Both the position numbers and the translations under genes were made by a program. Shown piece by piece: positions 9,026 to 18,239 of a stretch of 64,000 bases of DNA. Origin of the DNA: Sphingobacterium phlebotomi (GTDB taxonomy: Bacteria; Bacteroidota; Bacteroidia; Sphingobacteriales; Sphingobacteriaceae). The notes beneath the pieces are model-generated. The model did no database searches. It saw nothing but the letters and a program-made list of their open reading frames with translations, and was not told the origin of the DNA. Location of the stretch: assembly GCF_008180195.1 (NCBI RefSeq), contig NZ_VTAV01000019.1:30100-94099 (forward strand). Direction: 5' to 3'. Positions within the stretch are counted from its first letter, which is position 1. Each line of letters starts with the position of its first letter.

Positions 9026-10750
9026 TCACAAATTACCTTTAAATACGGAAATACCTTTCTGCAAATAAGCCGCATAGCTGTTTACGTCATAATTTGCGCC
9101 GCTTGGCGGTATAAGCACATTACCGTCGGTATCTACAATCACGTATAGCGGTTGTGAGTTACTATTGAACGAAGCAGCCTGAAAATCGCTGTTCTTCTTA
9201 CCGATAGTGTTGATTTTCTTTCCCGAGTATTCCGATACGTACTGCTCATCGGCTACCAGTTCCGTCCTGTCATCCACGAACAGTTCTACCATCACGAACT
9301 CTTCTCGAAGCAGCGAAGCCACCTTTGGATCGGTCCATACATTGGCCTCCATCTTACGACAGTTCACACAGTTCCAACCTGTGAAATCAATCAGTACTGG
9401 TTTATTAAGTTCTTTGGCAGCAACAAGTCCTTCCTCATAATCATAATATGGGTCGAAACCTTTTGGCGTACCGCGCTCATGAAAGATCTCATAGTATTTC
9501 TTTTGCTTGCCTGTGGCAGTGGAACTTGTAGCGACTGGTGTTCCAAAACCTACTGTAGACAAATCAAAGTCCTGTGTTGCCGATGGTGGCAGAAATGCCG
9601 ATATCGACTTCAGCGGTGCGCCCCACATACCGGGTACCATATATACCACAAAGGCGAATACGATGACCGACAGGATGGTACGTGGAACAGAAAGATGAGC
9701 CACCGGACTATCGTGCGCAAAGCGTATCTTACCGATCAGGTATAGCCCCATGAGCCCAAAGATCACTATCCAAAGCGCCAGAAACACTTCCCTATCCAAC
9801 CAGTTCCAGTGGTAGGCAAGGTCTACGTTTGAAAGAAACTTGAGGGCCAATGCAAGCTCCAGAAAGCCCAGTACCACTTTGACACTGTTAAGCCAGCCAC
9901 CCGACTTGGGCAAGGATTTCAGCATGGAAGGGAAGAAAGCAAAGAGTACGAAGGGTATCGCCAGCGCGATAGAGAAGCCAAGCATACCGATGGCAGGTCC
10001 CAGCCGCTCACCTTTGGAGGCTGCTTCTACCAGCAGTGTACCAATAATCGGGCCGGTACAGGAGAAAGACACTAAGGCCAGGCTGAAGGCCATAAAAAAC
10101 AGACCTAATAACCCACCTCTATCTGATTGGGCATCTATCTTATTCACAAAGGAGCTTGGTAGGGTAAGCTCGAAGGCTCCTAAGAAAGAGGCAGCGAACA
10201 CGACCAGTATCAGAAAGAATAGAAAGTTGAATACACCATTCGTGGACAGGGCATTCAGTGCATCAGAGCCAAATGTTATGGTAATGAGCATACCGAGGGC
10301 AACGTAGATGACGATGATGAACAGACCATATAGGAATGCCTGTGATACACCTTTGGCACGGGAACCTCCTTTCTTGGTGAAGAAACTGACGGTAAGTGGC
10401 ACCATTGGGAAAATGCAGGGCATAATGAAGGCTGCGAATCCGCCGAGTAACCCTGCAATGAAGATCCCCCAGAGAGACTGTCCCCCCTCGGCGCTCGCGT
10501 CTACCGACTGCACAGGGGAGTCAATTGCTAGGGTTGCCGCTGTGTCACTCCCTGATGTTCCTTCCTCGAAGATCAGATCTTCCGGTATTTCCAACAGGGT
10601 ATCGCTTCCAGTAGAAGCCGATTCATCATCTGCCTGACTCTCTTTAAATTCGATCCCATCGGGTGAAATCAGCGTGTCTGCTTCTTGCCCGAATATGATT
10701 AAGGGAATCATCAAGACTAAACTTATAAGAAATTTACGTATGCTGTTCAT
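9026..10750 (-). CDS. dsbD: thiol:disulfide interchange protein DsbD, membrane core plus thioredoxin domain
   Basis: 574 residues. Signal peptide (1-21), then an acidic, Ser/Thr/Asp-rich linker (22-90) where other DsbD proteins carry the alpha domain. The eight-helix cytochrome-c-biogenesis-type membrane core starts at about 92. Membrane cysteines are Cys112 (in FIMPCIFPMVP) and Cys231 (in SFSCTGPI). The C-terminal thioredoxin-like gamma domain (about 450-574) has the redox pair Cys461/Cys464 in WNCVNC. The protein moves electrons from cytoplasmic thioredoxin across the inner membrane to periplasmic thiol proteins. The missing alpha domain is encoded separately at 15516-15962, so the system seems split in two. 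Confidence 0.93.
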   Translation of the reverse strand: MNSIRKFLISLVLMIPLIIFGQEADTLISPDGIEFKESQADDESASTGSDTLLEIPEDLIFEEGTSGSDTAATLAIDSPVQSVDASAEGGQSLWGIFIAGLLGGFAAFIMPCIFPMVPLTVSFFTKKGGSRAKGVSQAFLYGLFIIVIYVALGMLITITFGSDALNALSTNGVFNFLFFLILVVFAASFLGAFELTLPSSFVNKIDAQSDRGGLLGLFFMAFSLALVSFSCTGPIIGTLLVEAASKGERLGPAIGMLGFSIALAIPFVLFAFFPSMLKSLPKSGGWLNSVKVVLGFLELALALKFLSNVDLAYHWNWLDREVFLALWIVIFGLMGLYLIGKIRFAHDSPVAHLSVPRTILSVIVFAFVVYMVPGMWGAPLKSISAFLPPSATQDFDLSTVGFGTPVATSSTATGKQKKYYEIFHERGTPKGFDPYYDYEEGLVAAKELNKPVLIDFTGWNCVNCRKMEANVWTDPKVASLLREEFVMVELFVDDRTELVADEQYVSEYSGKKINTIGKKNSDFQAASFNSNSQPLYVIVDTDGNVLIPPSGANYDVNSYAAYLQKGISVFKGNL

Positions 10751-10773
10751 ACACTTTGGTTTTTTTGAAAAAG

Positions 10774-11859
10774 TTATGAAAGTGGAGCAGATATTGGAAG
10801 TGATATAAGAGGCTGCATTAGACGACTAATGGGATGGAATCCATCAAACGCCACGTCTGTCGTGATAAATCCATCCTGAACAGGCTCTTCTTTAACCAAA
10901 TCTGTACTTAAATATTTTTTATTGTCATCACACAGGAGCGTTACAACCGTTGCATCGGGTCCCAGCTGTTCTTTCAATTTAATTGCGCCTATCACGTTTG
11001 CTCCGGACGATATACCCACTGCGAGCCCCAACTGTTTTGCCAGTTTTTGCGCCATGAGAATAGAATCACCGTCAGAAGCTTGAATGACTTCGTCTAATTG
11101 ATCAAGTTTAACAATAGCAGGAATAAATTCATCTGAAATCCCTTGTATACGGTGTGATCCTACTTTATATCCTGTCGTTAAGGTAGGGCTTTCTGCAGGC
11201 TCTAACGGATGTACCTTCACAACAGGGTTTATTTGGCGTAGATAATTTCCAACCCCCATTACCGTACCACCTGTTCCCACGCCTGCCACAAATGCATCTG
11301 CTGTTTTCCCAATCGATTCTAGTTGCGATGCAATTTCCCGTCCGGTAGTCAACTCGTGCGCTTCAGCGTTATACTGATTTTCAAACTGACGCGGAAGAAA
11401 TACACCACCTTTTGCAGCCAATTCCTCACTCAAACGGATACTACCAAGAAAACCTCCCTCCTCTTTACTGACCAGTTGTATGTCTGCCCCCATACTCTTG
11501 ATAATATCGATACGCTCTTTACTAAGCCAATTGGGCATAATAATCTTAACCTGATGTCCCAATGCTTTGCCAATAGCAGAGAATGCTATTCCGGTGTTTC
11601 CACTTGTAGCTTCGACAATCATATCATCCGGGCGTATCGCACAGTTCATATAGGCTTTATACAAAATGTACAAAGCCATCCTATCTTTGATACTACCTGT
11701 TAAATTGTAATTTTCACACTTCACGTAAATCGTTCCCGGCCTTCCTTGGTAAACATATTGTAATGCTAGCATCGGCGTATTACCTACCAAACACCATAAG
11801 TGTTTAAATTTACTATCCAGCTTTGGAGACAGACATTCGCTGATTATCTCTTCCATCAT
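10774..11859 (-). CDS. cysteine synthase family PLP enzyme
   Basis: 361 residues, fold type II PLP family. The PLP lysine is Lys58 in NLTGSIKDR, the phosphate- and substrate-binding loop is TSGNTG (85-90), and the glycine-rich phosphate loop is GVGTGGT (about 193-199). Close relatives are O-acetylserine sulfhydrylase (CysK/CysM) and cystathionine beta-synthase. An N-terminal extension of about 25 residues and a C-terminal tail of about 40 residues (ending in LISLPISAPLS) differ from plain CysK. The gene is divergent from an Lrp/AsnC regulator only 151 bases away, suggesting control by an amino acid. It could therefore serve in cysteine breakdown or a special beta-replacement as well as in synthesis. 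Confidence 0.85.
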   Translation of the reverse strand: MMEEIISECLSPKLDSKFKHLWCLVGNTPMLALQYVYQGRPGTIYVKCENYNLTGSIKDRMALYILYKAYMNCAIRPDDMIVEATSGNTGIAFSAIGKALGHQVKIIMPNWLSKERIDIIKSMGADIQLVSKEEGGFLGSIRLSEELAAKGGVFLPRQFENQYNAEAHELTTGREIASQLESIGKTADAFVAGVGTGGTVMGVGNYLRQINPVVKVHPLEPAESPTLTTGYKVGSHRIQGISDEFIPAIVKLDQLDEVIQASDGDSILMAQKLAKQLGLAVGISSGANVIGAIKLKEQLGPDATVVTLLCDDNKKYLSTDLVKEEPVQDGFITTDVAFDGFHPISRLMQPLISLPISAPLS

Positions 11860-11976
11860 ATTTAAATAATTATTTTACAAAATTTGCATTAAACAAAATA
11901 ATATTCAATACTTACTACAAAAATTCGAAAATATAATTGAAAAATAGAATTAAACAATAATTATTTCAATTTTTCA

Positions 11977-11984
11977 TATCTTTG
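11977..11984 (+). promoter_or_regulatory. -7 box of the Lrp-family regulator gene
   Basis: TATCTTTG, a perfect TAnnTTTG Bacteroidota -7 box, 26 bases before the ATG. The surrounding 151-base divergent gap is very AT-rich; no clear -33 at 19 bases. Confidence 0.55.
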
Positions 11985-12010
11985 AACGATTAAATCAAGA
12001 AAAACATACC

Positions 12011-12469
12011 ATGGAACTTGACAATGTGGACATGAAGCTTTTGCGTCTCTTGCAAACAGACGCCTCACTCAGCAACAAAGAGTTATCCTATCATCTAAAC
12101 AAATCGATTGCAGCGGTTCACGAACGCGTGAAAAAACTAAAAGCTAACGGATACATAAAACGTACGGTAGCTATATTGGACCGTTCAAAAGTAGGGATCG
12201 ACCTCATTTCCTTTTCCCAAGTATTTTTGAAGGCACATACTGCCGAGGTACTAAACGAATTTGAAAGGGAGGTTGCAAAATTTCCGGAAGTAATGGAGTG
12301 TTACCAGATGGCTGGTTCGTATGATTTTATGCTACGTATTGCGACCAGAGATATGCAAGCATACCATCAGTTCTTACGGTATAAACTGGCGGTATTACCG
12401 CATGTCAATACGGTGCAAACCTATTTTGTGTTGTCTGAAACGAAAAGCGAAACAGCTTATCCGATATAA
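12011..12469 (+). CDS. Lrp/AsnC family transcriptional regulator
   Basis: 152 residues, standard Lrp length. The N-terminal winged helix-turn-helix is at about 4-60 (DMKLLRLLQTDASLSNKELS, then AAVHERVKKLKANGYIKR). The C-terminal RAM/AsnC ligand-binding domain is at about 65-145 (VMECYQMAGSYDFMLRIATRD, with the usual GSYD motif). It senses an amino acid and probably controls the divergent cysteine-synthase-like gene, judged by position. A bidirectional terminator follows directly. Confidence 0.95.
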   Translation: MELDNVDMKLLRLLQTDASLSNKELSYHLNKSIAAVHERVKKLKANGYIKRTVAILDRSKVGIDLISFSQVFLKAHTAEVLNEFEREVAKFPEVMECYQMAGSYDFMLRIATRDMQAYHQFLRYKLAVLPHVNTVQTYFVLSETKSETAYPI

Positions 12470-12479
12470 ATCAAATCAT

Positions 12480-12516
12480 AAAAGAAGGCGCCCTTCTATT
12501 AAAGACGCCTTCTTTT
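12480..12516. terminator. bidirectional intrinsic terminator
   Basis: A perfect 11-bp inverted repeat, AAAAGAAGGCG (12480-12490) and CGCCTTCTTTT (12506-12516), with a 15-base loop and A/T tracts on both sides. It serves the Lrp gene (plus) and the M16 peptidase gene (minus), which converge here. Confidence 0.85.
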
Positions 12517-12537
12517 GTTGACCCATGAGGGACGATC

Positions 12538-15486
12538 TTAGTATCCAAATATCTCTTCGAGGCTTAACTTCGTAAGTTTTCCGATATTACCAAGTTGCTC
12601 ATCCGTAACATTCTTCTCGGAAGCGACAATACAATATGTATACGCTTTATTGGCCAACTCCGTTTGGTGGACTTTTTCAATATCAGCGAATTCCATCGTC
12701 TTCACTTGGCTATACCAATCCTTACGGCGATCATAGTCGATACCCTTTTTAAGATTTTGCAAGTAGCTGAAGATGATAGCATCCTTTTTGATCCGTTGCG
12801 TTTCTATATCGCTGAGGAAGCTTTTCTTGGCAGTATTAAATGCTTTCTCTGAACGTGGCAAGGTATTTAACAGTGCATTCATTCCCGCTACGGCCTCACT
12901 TATTTTGTCAGATTGCGTACCAATAAACGCAGACACAGCAAAAGGATCTTCCTTTTTTGCCGGTGATGAATAGGTAGCATAGGTCGTATAAGCCAAACCT
13001 TTCGCTTCGCGCAGGTTTTGAAAAACGATGGATCCCATTCCTCCTCCAAAGTAACTGTTAAACAGGGCTACGCTCGCCTCTTTATCTGCCCGATAGTCGC
13101 TTCCTTTTCTATACCAGCTGATATCAGCCTGTACCATGTCATAGTCGGTGAAGAGCACCGTGTTTTCTATATGATCTAAACGTTTGTATTGGCGTTTCGC
13201 AGGTATGCTGTTATAAGATTCCGGTGATTTGTGATACGCGCTAAGATCAGCCGTATATTGTTTCAAGCTCAAGGGACTGTATGCGATAACTTTGTGCTCG
13301 TAATTCAACAGATTATGCAGCAGGGCTACCAGTTCATCCCCTGTTATAGCTGCTAACTCAGCTGAAGAGAGTTGGTCGTTGAAAGGATTTTTTGCACCAT
13401 ACACTGCATAGCTCATCAAACCTTGCATAATATTGCGCTTGTTAGTCTTATTGTTTTGACGCTGTTGCAATACGTCGTTTTTAAGATTATCTAAAGCGGC
13501 CTCGTCAACTTTACAGTTCTTTAGCAAATCAGTAAACAATAACATCGTCTCGCCATAATTTTCCTGTAGACCAGTCAGCGTAATACGTGTTTCTTCGCTA
13601 CTGATATTTATACTGTAGTTACTGGCTAATTTATAGAAAGCCTCCTGTACCTGGGCCGCGGTCATCTTGCCGGTACCAAGATAAGAAAGATAATTACCTG
13701 CTAAGGGCAGCAACTTGTCGTTCCAGCTTCCCATGTCAAAAAGAAATGTTTGTCGGAAAAGCTGGTTATCCTTGTTCTGAACATAAAGGACATCTGCTTT
13801 ACCAGCCTTTGCCTGTTGGATATCGCGCTCATAGTCTAACCATTCAGGCTCGACAGGTAGTGATGGCATTGCAGCAATCTCGTTTAAATAGACAGACTGC
13901 TTGTCTGCATTGGTATGCACGGAGGTAATCGGCGGTTTTTCTACTTTAACGATATCACCAGCCTCCCCTTGCTTTTTGTTGACAACAACATAGTTGTCTT
14001 TAAAAAACGTCTTAGCGAAATCAACGATCTCCTCTTTGGTGATTTTAGCCAGTGCATCAAGATAGCCTACTTCCTGGTCCCAACCTGCACTTTTAGTACG
14101 GATAAAATCGGTAACCAGATGCTGTGTGCGCGCTGTGTTGTTATCCAAACCCTGCAAAAAGGATAGTGTGCTATTCGCACGTATGGCTTCTATTAAAGAT
14201 GCATCGAATTCTCCCCTCTTCAATAACTCGATTTGTTCCAGCAACAGCGAGCGCACTTCTTCCAGTGTCTGACCTTGCTTCGGATAGCCAAAGAGCGTAA
14301 AGAATCCATAGTCTTTTTGTTGATTCAAATTCGCACCTGCCCCCAATACAAGCTGTTTTTGGGATAAATTTAGATCGATTAACCCAGCTTTCCCGTTCGA
14401 TAGCAATGAGGACGTCACATCGGCCAACAACGCCTCCCGACTGCTGCTCTTACCCACACGGTACCCCATCATCATGTACTGTGCACTTGGACCGAAGACA
14501 TCGAGAACAGCGGACTTCTGAATTGGTTCCTCCAAAACATCGCTATCGGATACAGCTGTGCCGGACGGAAATGCGCCAAAATAGTGGTCCACCTTTTTAA
14601 TCATATCATCTGAATTGAAATCTCCCGCCAGCACAACAGCCATATTGTTGGCTACGTAATAGGTGTCATAAAATGAACGTATTACTTTTAGGGATGGATT
14701 TTTAAGATGTTCTACGGTTCCCAATGTAGTCTGCTGCCCATAGTTGGTTTTTGGAAAAAGTTCGGCCAATAGTACTTCAAAGCCACGTCTCCCATCATTG
14801 TCTATGCTTATGTTCTTTTCCTCATAGACGGTTTCGAGTTCGGTATGGAAAAGTCGAAAAACGGGGTATCGAAAACGTTCGGCCTGTATCATCAAAAATT
14901 TATCGATCGAACTCGAGGGGATATCTTCTTTGTAGACGGTTTCATTAAACCACGTGTGTGCGTTAGTACCCTGTGAGCCGATTGTCGACATCAGCTTATC
15001 ATATTCGTTTGCAATCGAGTAACGGGAGGCCTCCACAGATAGGCTGTCAATATCTTTATAAATTGATCGACGTTTAGCTATATCGGTTTCCTTTGTATAC
15101 ATTTCATACCGTTCTTCGATCTGATCCAATAACGCTTTTTCTGACACCCAATCGGACGTTCCGATTTTATCGGTGCCTTTGAATAAAAGATGCTCCAGAT
15201 AATGCGCTAATCCTGTATGGGTAGCCGGATCGTTGTTACTGCCGGCACGTACAGCAATCTGAGCCGTTACCCGGGGCTCAATTGCATTTTCGGTCAGGAT
15301 AACGGTAAATCCATTTTTCAATGTGTAGAAACGCGTATTCATCGGATCATTACTGACGTAACGATACTTATATCCCGCGGCTTCTGCCTCTTTCCAGCTG
15401 TGTTTTTCCTGTGCCGCAGCAGGTAGGATAACACCCAATCCGATGAAAAAGATACAAATACGGAAAAAACTATGCTTGATATTCAT
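12538..15486 (-). CDS. M16 family zinc metallopeptidase (pitrilysin/insulinase type), two M16 repeats
   Basis: 982 residues with a signal peptide (1-25, ending AAAQ), so the protein is periplasmic or outer-membrane associated. The inverted zinc motif HYLEH is at residues 95-99 (His95, Glu98, His99). A downstream Glu in the ETVYEEK segment supplies the third ligand. The sequence holds two M16 halves; the second half (from about 540) has no HxxEH and should be the inactive partner, as in single-chain pitrilysins. It cleaves peptides inside a closed clam-shell chamber. The DsbD alpha gene lies 29 bases upstream on the same strand, so the two may be co-transcribed. Confidence 0.93.
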   Translation of the reverse strand: MNIKHSFFRICIFFIGLGVILPAAAQEKHSWKEAEAAGYKYRYVSNDPMNTRFYTLKNGFTVILTENAIEPRVTAQIAVRAGSNNDPATHTGLAHYLEHLLFKGTDKIGTSDWVSEKALLDQIEERYEMYTKETDIAKRRSIYKDIDSLSVEASRYSIANEYDKLMSTIGSQGTNAHTWFNETVYKEDIPSSSIDKFLMIQAERFRYPVFRLFHTELETVYEEKNISIDNDGRRGFEVLLAELFPKTNYGQQTTLGTVEHLKNPSLKVIRSFYDTYYVANNMAVVLAGDFNSDDMIKKVDHYFGAFPSGTAVSDSDVLEEPIQKSAVLDVFGPSAQYMMMGYRVGKSSSREALLADVTSSLLSNGKAGLIDLNLSQKQLVLGAGANLNQQKDYGFFTLFGYPKQGQTLEEVRSLLLEQIELLKRGEFDASLIEAIRANSTLSFLQGLDNNTARTQHLVTDFIRTKSAGWDQEVGYLDALAKITKEEIVDFAKTFFKDNYVVVNKKQGEAGDIVKVEKPPITSVHTNADKQSVYLNEIAAMPSLPVEPEWLDYERDIQQAKAGKADVLYVQNKDNQLFRQTFLFDMGSWNDKLLPLAGNYLSYLGTGKMTAAQVQEAFYKLASNYSINISSEETRITLTGLQENYGETMLLFTDLLKNCKVDEAALDNLKNDVLQQRQNNKTNKRNIMQGLMSYAVYGAKNPFNDQLSSAELAAITGDELVALLHNLLNYEHKVIAYSPLSLKQYTADLSAYHKSPESYNSIPAKRQYKRLDHIENTVLFTDYDMVQADISWYRKGSDYRADKEASVALFNSYFGGGMGSIVFQNLREAKGLAYTTYATYSSPAKKEDPFAVSAFIGTQSDKISEAVAGMNALLNTLPRSEKAFNTAKKSFLSDIETQRIKKDAIIFSYLQNLKKGIDYDRRKDWYSQVKTMEFADIEKVHQTELANKAYTYCIVASEKNVTDEQLGNIGKLTKLSLEEIFGY

Positions 15487-15515
15487 CGCTATTTTTTAAT
15501 TGTGTTATACGAAAA

Positions 15516-15962
15516 CTATTTTACAGTAATTGCGAACGCCTTCTCATCCGGAGGAAGGCACTGCTGATCGTTGCAGACCATAAACTCCACTGCACCTTTA
15601 ACGATCGTCTGGCCTTTCTTCAGTTTTATTTTTTGCTGAAATACAACCTCCTTGCTGAAATACAAGACCTGCATATCAAAAGTCTTTTCAAACTTCTTAT
15701 TCGGTGTTGGTTCCAATACCTTTCCAACAAGTTGGTAGTCGCTTGACGGTGTAAAATTGAACGAAGTTGGAACAGGGCCGCCCTCACCTATATGTTGCGA
15801 ATAGATGTTCCAGCCATTATCGATTGTGGCCTTGAGAAAAAGTACTGCTTCATCTTTTCCAGTCTTCTTGGCAGCAAATGTCCACTTAACAGGATCGAAG
15901 ATCTGTGCCTGTACTGCATTTAGGGCAAATAAGGCCATGATTATTATTGTCAATCTTTTCAT
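15516..15962 (-). CDS. stand-alone DsbD alpha (N-terminal) domain protein
   Basis: 148 residues. A signal peptide (1-20) targets it to the periplasm. The immunoglobulin-like DsbD alpha fold is suggested by WNIYSQHIGEGGPVPTSFNF and the C-terminal VEFMVCNDQQCLPPDEKAF. The redox pair is Cys130/Cys135, followed by the family's LPP. In enteric DsbD this domain is fused to the membrane core and receives electrons from the gamma domain. Here the core gene (9026-10750) lacks it, so this protein probably works in trans with that core. It is followed closely by the M16 peptidase gene. Confidence 0.88.
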   Translation of the reverse strand: MKRLTIIIMALFALNAVQAQIFDPVKWTFAAKKTGKDEAVLFLKATIDNGWNIYSQHIGEGGPVPTSFNFTPSSDYQLVGKVLEPTPNKKFEKTFDMQVLYFSKEVVFQQKIKLKKGQTIVKGAVEFMVCNDQQCLPPDEKAFAITVK

Positions 15963-16225
15963 ATAAACTAATTTCTTTCATCAAACCTCATCATTTTCTA
16001 AATTATTATCAATGGCAACTTATATTTTTAGTAAAATTTTCGGTTTTTAAAAAATATTCTGTTATTTTTCTCGTTTGAGAACAAATCCCATCTCAAATCC
16101 ACAAAATTCTCTAGTCAATTACTGGATTTCCACAATAAATTCTTCCTCGTATTGAACTTTATTAGACAGGGATTTTCATCAGAATCTGGTATAGGATGTT
16201 TGAGCAATTCTACAGTAGAGTGTAA

Positions 16226-17248
16226 TTAGTTAATATACAAATGATTTAGATAGATATTATCTTGCTCCGTAAACAACGTTTTTGGCGTACCGTCTACCCA
16301 TAAGGTAGGAACTGACTTTCCTGCGTTCAAGATATTTCCTAAAACATATATTTTATCATTAAAAATAGTAATACCCATAGCGCTAACATTTTGCCCATCC
16401 GTATTTAACTCATATAGTAACTGGTTATTCCTATATACTCTCGCAAGTTTTATACCACTCGCTGACATACTATTGGTTACAAAGTAATAATCATCTCCGT
16501 TCATTGTTGTTAAAATATTACTAACTCGCGTTCCAACAGGGTGAGAGAATATTTCGTCGGTACCTTTCCAAACCTTCGCGGCATCTGTATTACAATCTAC
16601 ATTTCCATATCCCATAGTCAACACTTCTCCGTTTTCAACATGTATAAAAGTGGCTTCAGAGGGGGCATTATTAATAGTTTGCATCGTACTTCCGTACCAT
16701 ATACTTGCTGCTTGCGCAAATTGTCCCGCTAAATAATATGCACCATCGTACACTGTGATAGCACGAATACCAGAAAACTGCAGGGCGCCCGAATTTACTT
16801 TCTGTTCACCGTTTACCCACAGCCGTTGATAAGGTCGGTTATCTTGATAAACCGTACCGGCCACATAGACATTTCCATTTTCTGCATAAATAGCCGTAGC
16901 AGAATTATTTTGAACTGCACTAGATAAATATTCTATCGCTCCATTCTTCCAATATACGATGCGCGTTTTCTTTCCCTCAGCATACTGACTTCCTCCGACG
17001 TAGACATCCTGACCATGAGCATAGATCACTTTCGCATCAGCCGATTGGCCTGGAGATAACTTTATTACCGAATCTTGAACAATCAGGACAGCCTTTCGAT
17101 CGTGTTCATTATAATTATTGCTAAAAGAATATCCTGCATAATAAAATACAGGTTCTTTTATATCGTCATTTATATCATCAGAATCTTTTGTACAAGACAC
17201 CAAATTGCCGAACAAAATAGTGATTACAAGAATTTTATTTAATTTCAT
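16226..17248 (-). CDS. lipoprotein with repeated propeller-like blades, function unknown
   Basis: 340 residues. The signal ends with LVSC, so Cys19 is probably lipid-modified. The rest consists of about six repeats of 45-50 residues, each with a pattern such as ATAIYAENGNVYVAGTVY or AITVYDGAYYLAGQF followed by a Trp-containing strand (LWVNG, IWYG, VWKG). This periodicity suggests a beta-propeller at the cell surface. No catalytic motif is recognised. The gene is isolated: 263 AT-rich bases without features separate it from the DsbD alpha gene, and the plus-strand gene upstream is divergent. Its function is unknown. Confidence 0.75.
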   Translation of the reverse strand: MKLNKILVITILFGNLVSCTKDSDDINDDIKEPVFYYAGYSFSNNYNEHDRKAVLIVQDSVIKLSPGQSADAKVIYAHGQDVYVGGSQYAEGKKTRIVYWKNGAIEYLSSAVQNNSATAIYAENGNVYVAGTVYQDNRPYQRLWVNGEQKVNSGALQFSGIRAITVYDGAYYLAGQFAQAASIWYGSTMQTINNAPSEATFIHVENGEVLTMGYGNVDCNTDAAKVWKGTDEIFSHPVGTRVSNILTTMNGDDYYFVTNSMSASGIKLARVYRNNQLLYELNTDGQNVSAMGITIFNDKIYVLGNILNAGKSVPTLWVDGTPKTLFTEQDNIYLNHLYIN

Positions 17249-17420
17249 GTCGAACGTTTTTCAATGCATACACTCCTCCATACAAAATTCTGAAGAATAA
17301 TCTAGCGATTCAATCAGAAACCTTTAACAACCCGTATACTTCGTCTTGAAATCCGTATACAAAACATCTACAAAAAAATGCTAAATTTAAAAATAAAGAG
17401 GCACAGCTAAATTACACAAC

Positions 17421-17783
17421 ATGAAAACAACACCGGAGCATAATGCACGCATAGCAAAAATGACATTTGCCTCTGTTTATCCACATTATGTGGCCAAAGT
17501 GGAAAGCAAAGGCAGAACAAAAGAAGAGTTACATCAAATTATAGAATGGTTGACTGGATTTGACAGCAAAAAACTGCAAGAACTCATTGATGAGAAAGTA
17601 ACTTTTGAAACATTTTTTGAGAGAGCCAATCTGAATCCCAATGCGTCACTCATAACAGGCGTAATCTGCGGCTATCGGATAGAAGAAATTGAAAACCCAT
17701 TAACAAGACAAGCCCGGTATTTGGACAAATTGGTGGACGAACTGGCGAAAGGCCGAAAGATGGAAAAGATTTTAAGACAATAA
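17421..17783 (+). CDS. DUF2200 family protein
   Basis: 120 residues, cytoplasmic. The sequence (KMTFASVYPHYVAKVESKGR near the N-terminus, then a helix-rich region with TGVICGYRIEEIENPL) matches the widespread DUF2200 family, of no established function. It lies 11 bases before the DUF1801 gene on the same strand, so they probably form a two-gene unit. Confidence 0.85.
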   Translation: MKTTPEHNARIAKMTFASVYPHYVAKVESKGRTKEELHQIIEWLTGFDSKKLQELIDEKVTFETFFERANLNPNASLITGVICGYRIEEIENPLTRQARYLDKLVDELAKGRKMEKILRQ

Positions 17784-17794
17784 AAGTCTGATAG

Positions 17795-18226
17795 ATGGCA
17801 AAGACAAAAACGAGTTATACAGGGGATGATGTTATGGCTTTTGTAAGTTCCTATGTTGACAACGAAGAGAAAAAAGCCGACAGTATTCATTTGATCGAAC
17901 TCATGCAGGAATGGTCCGGTTTTGAACCCAAAATGTGGGGACCGACCATCATTGGGTTCGGCAATTACCATTACAAGTATGCGAGTGGACACGAAGGCGA
18001 CGCACCGATTCTTGGGTTTGCTCCACGAAAAGCCGCGTTTTCGTTATACGTTTTCTCCGAGACAGAGAGAAGTAAACTATTGTTGGCTGACCTCGGTAAA
18101 TTCAAAATGGGCAAAGCCTGCATTTATATAAAGAAACTTGCGGACATCAACATTTCAACGTTGCACGAACTATGCAAAGAATCCATTGACTACATTAACA
18201 CACATCACGAATGTGCTTGCAGGTAA
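17795..18226 (+). CDS. DUF1801 (YdhG-like) protein
   Basis: 143 residues, cytoplasmic. Family features seen are KMWGPTIIGFGNYHYKY and PRKAAFSLYVF, typical of DUF1801 proteins. The C-terminus CYIKKL-type segment and DI-STLHEL helix are also usual. Function is unknown. It ends only 13 bases from the stop of the convergent alcohol dehydrogenase gene. Confidence 0.85.
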   Translation: MAKTKTSYTGDDVMAFVSSYVDNEEKKADSIHLIELMQEWSGFEPKMWGPTIIGFGNYHYKYASGHEGDAPILGFAPRKAAFSLYVFSETERSKLLLADLGKFKMGKACIYIKKLADINISTLHELCKESIDYINTHHECACR

Positions 18227-18239
18227 AAGTCCTTGATCA

